This document shows, piece after piece, positions 55,601 to 61,600 of a stretch of DNA of 64,000 bases (the first letter of the stretch is position 1; each line of letters begins with the position of its first letter). The notes under the pieces were generated by a model. It had not been told where the DNA came from. It did no database searches and was given only the letters and a program-made list of their open reading frames with translations. The stretch comes from Spisula solida (Eukaryota > Mollusca > Bivalvia > Venerida > Mactridae). The stretch lies in NCBI GenBank assembly GCA_947247005.1, contig OX365957.1, positions 12,744,817 to 12,808,816 on the forward strand. The letters are read 5' to 3'. Both the position numbers and the translations under genes were made by a program.

Positions 55601-58600
55601 GGATTTTGACTAGAATGGACCAAAGGGATTCGATGGACTGCATTGAAATAAAAAAAGCTATGTTTCACTGTATTATTACATAGCTTCTATAAAACACTAA
55701 TGATGTTGTGGCGATCACATCCCCAAACTTTGATTTCATGACACTATATTATTATGTTTATAAACTTGAATAATGTATCAGTAAAATTGTTCCAAATGAC
55801 ATACTGGTGGTCGACACAACAATATTGCTAACGCTTTTGAAGTCGTCCGACATTCACAATATGAATACCATGTGTCATGTTGATGCTTCTTCAATGGATT
55901 GCATAAATGTTACAAAGACATGTGTTTGATTGACACATATAATTATGTAATAACCGATTTATTAATATTTGAATATTTAGGAATTTCTTTCGACTTTTGG
56001 CGAAAAGTTCCTTGTACACCGGACATATCTAAATCAGGTAATTATTTATGTCATGAAAAAGAGATAACCACCTTGATAACTCTATGGTAAAACGTATGCT
56101 TATAGTGTATGGGCCCGGAGTCCGCTCCACGGATGCGTCATAAAAACTACGAGAAAAAATAACACTCAAATTATGGTTGTTGACGCTCGATCGGTACAGT
56201 ACCAATATAAAACACTGGTTTTTCTTCTCTCATGATTCCATTGTGTTACATGTTGAGAGAGTTATAGATAGCAGTAGATGGACCATGCTCAACAACAATC
56301 CTTATAAAATGAATTAGTATAATAAATTCATAGATCTACAAAAGTTTATAAACTTAATACACGAACCATAAAACAGATACTCATGTTTAGAGATGAACTG
56401 GTTAGATACCCAGAGGTAGTCTCGCGTGTATCGGTGCTATACACCAGGTACGTTAAAGAACAAGGGAGTCTATTCGGAACGAGCTAGGGTAACGCAACTG
56501 GATTCCTTGTATCACAACTCTTTCTTCTACTCGCTGTCCCTTCAGCAAGAAAAACAGGACCCCATTGGAAATAATTGGTTATCCTTGCCGGATAGGCCTA
56601 AATAATTACACATACACACATGTTTTCATACTTGTATTATAAATGTGTATTATTTTATATTGTTCTGTTTACATTGGTCGTATCAGTACGCAGACTGTGC
56701 ATGCTGATTACTTATAGTTGTACTGGTGACAAAGAGTTGAACATAGAAAATTTGTTTTCCAAGAGGTGTTTGTTTAACAATTATTTTATTGCAACTCATG
56801 ACAGAGTGCGTACATATGTAGGTAATAAACACGTGGAGTTTAAAATGCAGTCTAAATAATAACTTTCTATATTTTGTGAAGAAACCTAAACACAATTGTT
56901 CTATGAATTATTACATAATTGTAATAATAAATAACGAATCACACATACTTTTTAGGATGCCAGAAAGAGGCGTTCCAACTTCCAGACTATATCACAGATA
57001 CGTGTCGTATAAGTGATGACTGTTCAGCCGTATCATGTTGTAATGGTTTCCATTTTGGGAATGAATTGAGGAATATGTTTATCAAGTTTGATATAGAATG
57101 TAACAAGATTGTGAAAATTCAAATAGAAAGGAAAGCATGGACAGAAGCACTGGTTTCCTCACCAGGTATGGCATGATATTTGTTTAATTGTACAATGAAA
57201 TCGCCGACGCGTGTAGAGTGATCAGTTAAAAATACAAAGACAACTTTTAGGGGTGTGTTTCTTTCACAGGAACCTGATACTTTACATATTTGGCCCAAAA
57301 CAATATCCAAGATCCCGTTACTGACTAGCGCCTCTTAGAGAAAATTTTAAATATCATGTTCCAGTGTAATTTTTTGTTATATTTGTGATTGTAATTATCC
57401 ATCGCCAGGTTGGCCTGCTGTCCATTGTGTTGGGTGAAGTACTGCCGTAGTATGTGTTGCAACATTTTCGTGTGTGTTTGTATAGACATTGCTGAGTGCA
57501 CACAGTGCTACTACAAAAGTATCGAATAGTGTATACATTACATTCTATAGTATCACTTCTTCGCTAAAGGGTTATGAGTAGTTTAAATATGTAGGATAAT
57601 TTCACACCTAGGAATATCTCTAATTTACTAGCTATACAATATTTAATATATCACCAATGCCAAGTTTTTTTCCTTCTGTTCCTGCTTAGTTACGGCATTT
57701 ATACTTAAAAATACTTTGTGCAATGACATTTATTGAATCATTCATCGAGTAGCCGATGAACTGATGTCTGTACAATAGTATATATTGAATGTAAATTATT
57801 GTAATTATTCCATTTGCAATTGGTCTTGAACAGAAACTTTTACCGGGAAGATAGCTGACGCAATTACAGTTGATGTTGACATTGAACCATCAAATAATAA
57901 CTATTATGGAAGCATGAATATAACCTTGTGTACTGGTGCAAGTATAGATGAATATGAATGTTGGACTCAGCATATCGAGGGGTTAGAGCAAGAACCAGTT
58001 ACCACCGATTTTTGAAAATGTTCAGGAGAAACGTTAAATGTCATTAAATGTGTTCTACATGGACTTTTTAAATATAATTACAAATTTATACTTCTTTTAT
58101 ATAGGAGTAACTAGTGTAAAGGTTTCAAGGTAAAATCTTTCTTCCTCTATGAGAAAAAACACAACTTCTGTTATTGCATGCAAAATTTATTGATTATCTA
58201 CAATTTCTTTACAGCAAAAACAGGTTATCTGGTGATGGCTGATTTTTTCACAAACGTTTTTGATATTTCATTTGAATAATGTTTCTGCAAATAAAGGTTA
58301 TCTTGAAGTAGTTGGTTTTTCCATAAACCTAGTCAGTTTAATAGTATGATATTGCTCCTGCCAAAACAAGTTACATGGTAATAGTGGTTTTTTTCACAAA
58401 CAGTTTTAACAAATATTTACAATATTATTTCTGCAAACGAAGGTTATCTGCTTATAATTGGTCTATTCACATACATTGTCAACTTCAAACTTTGATAATG
58501 TTCCTGCAAAAACACTTTAGCCAAACATACACTGTTTTTGTTTGCAACAGCAAGAAGCAAGGCACCATCTTTTTACTGGTAAAACAATTTATGAACACAT

Positions 58601-61600
58601 AATAACTGATTTCAGGCAACATAACTAACCACAAATATGACTATTTGACTTTTTGAGCCAAATAATGTCATATTAAGATAATATGTCTTTGCAAATAATA
58701 AAATATACTAAAATAACACAAAATACACCACATCTGTCATTAACAGTGTTTTTTTATGAAATCAGTTTTCAATTCATGTTTTTTGCAAGGATTGAGGTAT
58801 AATAATAATTAAATTTAGTAGGAGTAGCAACAGCAAATAAAAGCTACACAATATGGTAATGTAAAGTTTATGGTTTGTTTTCATTTAAGAAAATTATTGC
58901 AATAAGAAGCTTGAAACCATACTACACTATTCTAATGTGCCTTTATGTTATAAATGATACTTTAGATTATAACAACTGTTGGACAAATTAGGATAAATAA
59001 ACATTTTAAACTAAGGAGTAAGATTTTAAGAATATATTTACAACCTGTACATTAACATATCTTCCCTTTGACATTAACATTTCATTAAAATACATGCTCT
59101 GCTGGCATGTCATCATATTGAACCACTATTCACATTTTTATGTATCTTAAGATAAAACAACTAGGTACATTAAATTAAAGAACATAACGCCAAATAGTGA
59201 TTGTCATACAGTATTACGATACAGAAATTCCAACAATTTCAACATGTACTTGTGTTGTTGCTTACTTTTATGGGAACGTCATCAATTTAAATAGCTTGTG
59301 GAAACTATTACTAGTGAGTGAATCTGAAAATATATCATTTTGACCGTCAGAAGCGCAGTTAATTCCTCTGCACCTGGCTGTGCCAATCTGTCCACAACAG
59401 AACAACAAGGAAGCCAGAGTTTGTAGTATTCACAAGTCTCTTTCGCAATTATTCCACTCTTGCATAGCGAGAGGAGATCTTTTCTCTTTGCTACTGAAAT
59501 TGGAAGCTTCTGTTTATACCTTGGTTTATTACTACAATAGCGATTCATCCATTGTGTTTTCATCTGGTACACTTGTCAATTCATTCACAGCATTGTAATT
59601 TTCAATTTTGATCAAGTATACTTGTCAATTCATTCAATGTATTGTCATTCAAATTTCTATCTATAGTCCAGTCAGGGTATAAATCCAGTGACGCAGCGGT
59701 CGAGTCCACTTTAACAGTGTTAAACCAATAATAAAGACTTATACTGTTCAAATACTATAATTTCAATGTTAAACTAACATACTATATTCGCTCTACCTGT
59801 TGAGACAATGGTTGTGTTTTTTTGCGTACACATAAACTGCAACGTCACAACCGGACTATAGTACACTTTATGAGCTATTTACAACATTGGCATTTCGATT
59901 TCTTTCTTGTACACTTGACGACCATGTCATGACATTGTCCGTTTCATGTTGGTCTTGTACACTTGACGACTCTGTCATGACAGTGTCCGTTTCATGTTGG
60001 TCTTGTACACTTGATGACTCATTCATGACATTGTCCGTTTCATGTTGGTCTTGTACACTCGACGACTCATACATGACATTTTCAGTTTCATTTCTGTCCT
60101 TTACACTTGACGACTCATTCACGACATTGTCAGTTTCATTTCTGTCCTGTACACGTGACGACTCATTTATGACATTGACAGTTTCATATCTGTCCTGTAC
60201 ACTTGACGACTCATTCACACCATTAACAGTTTCATTTCTGTCTTGTACACTTGACGACCCATTCACAACATTGTCAGTTTCATTTCTGTCCTGTACACTT
60301 AACGACTCATTCACGACATTGTCAGTTTCATTTCTGTCCTGTACACTTAATGACTCATTCACGACATTGTCAGTTTCATTTCTGTCCTGTACACGTGACG
60401 ACTCATTTATGACATTGACAGTTTCATTTCTGTCCTGTACACTTGACGACTCATTCACACCATTAACAGTTTCATTTCTGTCTTGTACACTTGACGACTC
60501 ATTCACACCATTAACAGTTTCATTTCTGTCTTGTACACTTGACGACTCACTCACAACATTGTCAGTTTCATTTCTGTCCTGTACACTTGACGAATTGCTC
60601 ACGACATTGTCAGTTCTGTCCTGTACACTTGACGACTCATTCACGACATTATAAGATTCATTTCTGTCCTGTACACTTGACGACTCATTCACGACATTAA
60701 CAGTTTCATGTTGGTCTCGTACCCTCATTCACAAGATTGTCAGTTTTATTTAGGCCTAGTACATTTGACGACTCCGATTCACGACATTGTCGGTATCATT
60801 GATGTCTTATACACTTGACGACTCATTAACGAGATTGACAGTTTTATTTCTGTTGTGTACACTTGACTTTGGCACGGTGTTGTCATTTTCATTTCCATTT
60901 AGTGTGCTTGACGATACCTTCAGAAGGTTGTTCAAATTTATGGATAGAAAAAGCTCATCTTCTGTATGTGACAATATCTGTAAAATAAAATGGGTAACCA
61001 TTCGATAGACAATGTTCATGTTACCCGAAAGCAATGTAATATTTATACTATTTCAAAGAATACAATCTTCAAAATGTTTTACTTTAGTACTACATGTAGT
61101 CATTTGTTTTTTCCTTTACAGCTAAAATGAAGAAAATATTTCCGAATCACATCTATTCTGCTAGTCATTCAAGCAATACTGGTTGCAAGTTATTTATTTA
61201 AAATATATGTACAGTAAAACATTAGGAGACCATAGTAATTAGTACATAAATTTGTGCTTTATTTAGAATGAAGAAGCTGCTGATGATTGCAAAACTATAA
61301 TTCTTTTGGCTTTACTATACAGATTCTGCTATTGTTGCATTTTACGTGACGTTAGCATACATTTATGTTTGTGTAATATAACTATTTGTTCTGGCTATAC
61401 TGAATTGCTAACCCTTTTTGTTAACTATTCAAGATATTTATATAGAAAATACAATTTAAATATAATATTAAGAAACAGTATTGATAAATAAATCAAATAA
61501 AAACATACTTACGGTTCACTATTTAGCATCGGAATCCAGTTTTGAACATGAACATTCTTTCTCTAATAATTGTTTTATGACAATGAAGTTTCAACAAAGG

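Noticed and set aside
57834..58015. Gene end at TGA 58013-58015
   Set aside because: Possible, but a phase-2 donor at 57982 joins in frame to the coding-like exon at 63174, so the stop is kept only as an alternative.
59887..60654. 255-residue plus-strand frame of FLSCTLDDSFTTLSVS-type repeats
   Set aside because: It is the reverse reading of the 48-bp minisatellite, which is open on both strands; no splice or start context links it to the host gene.
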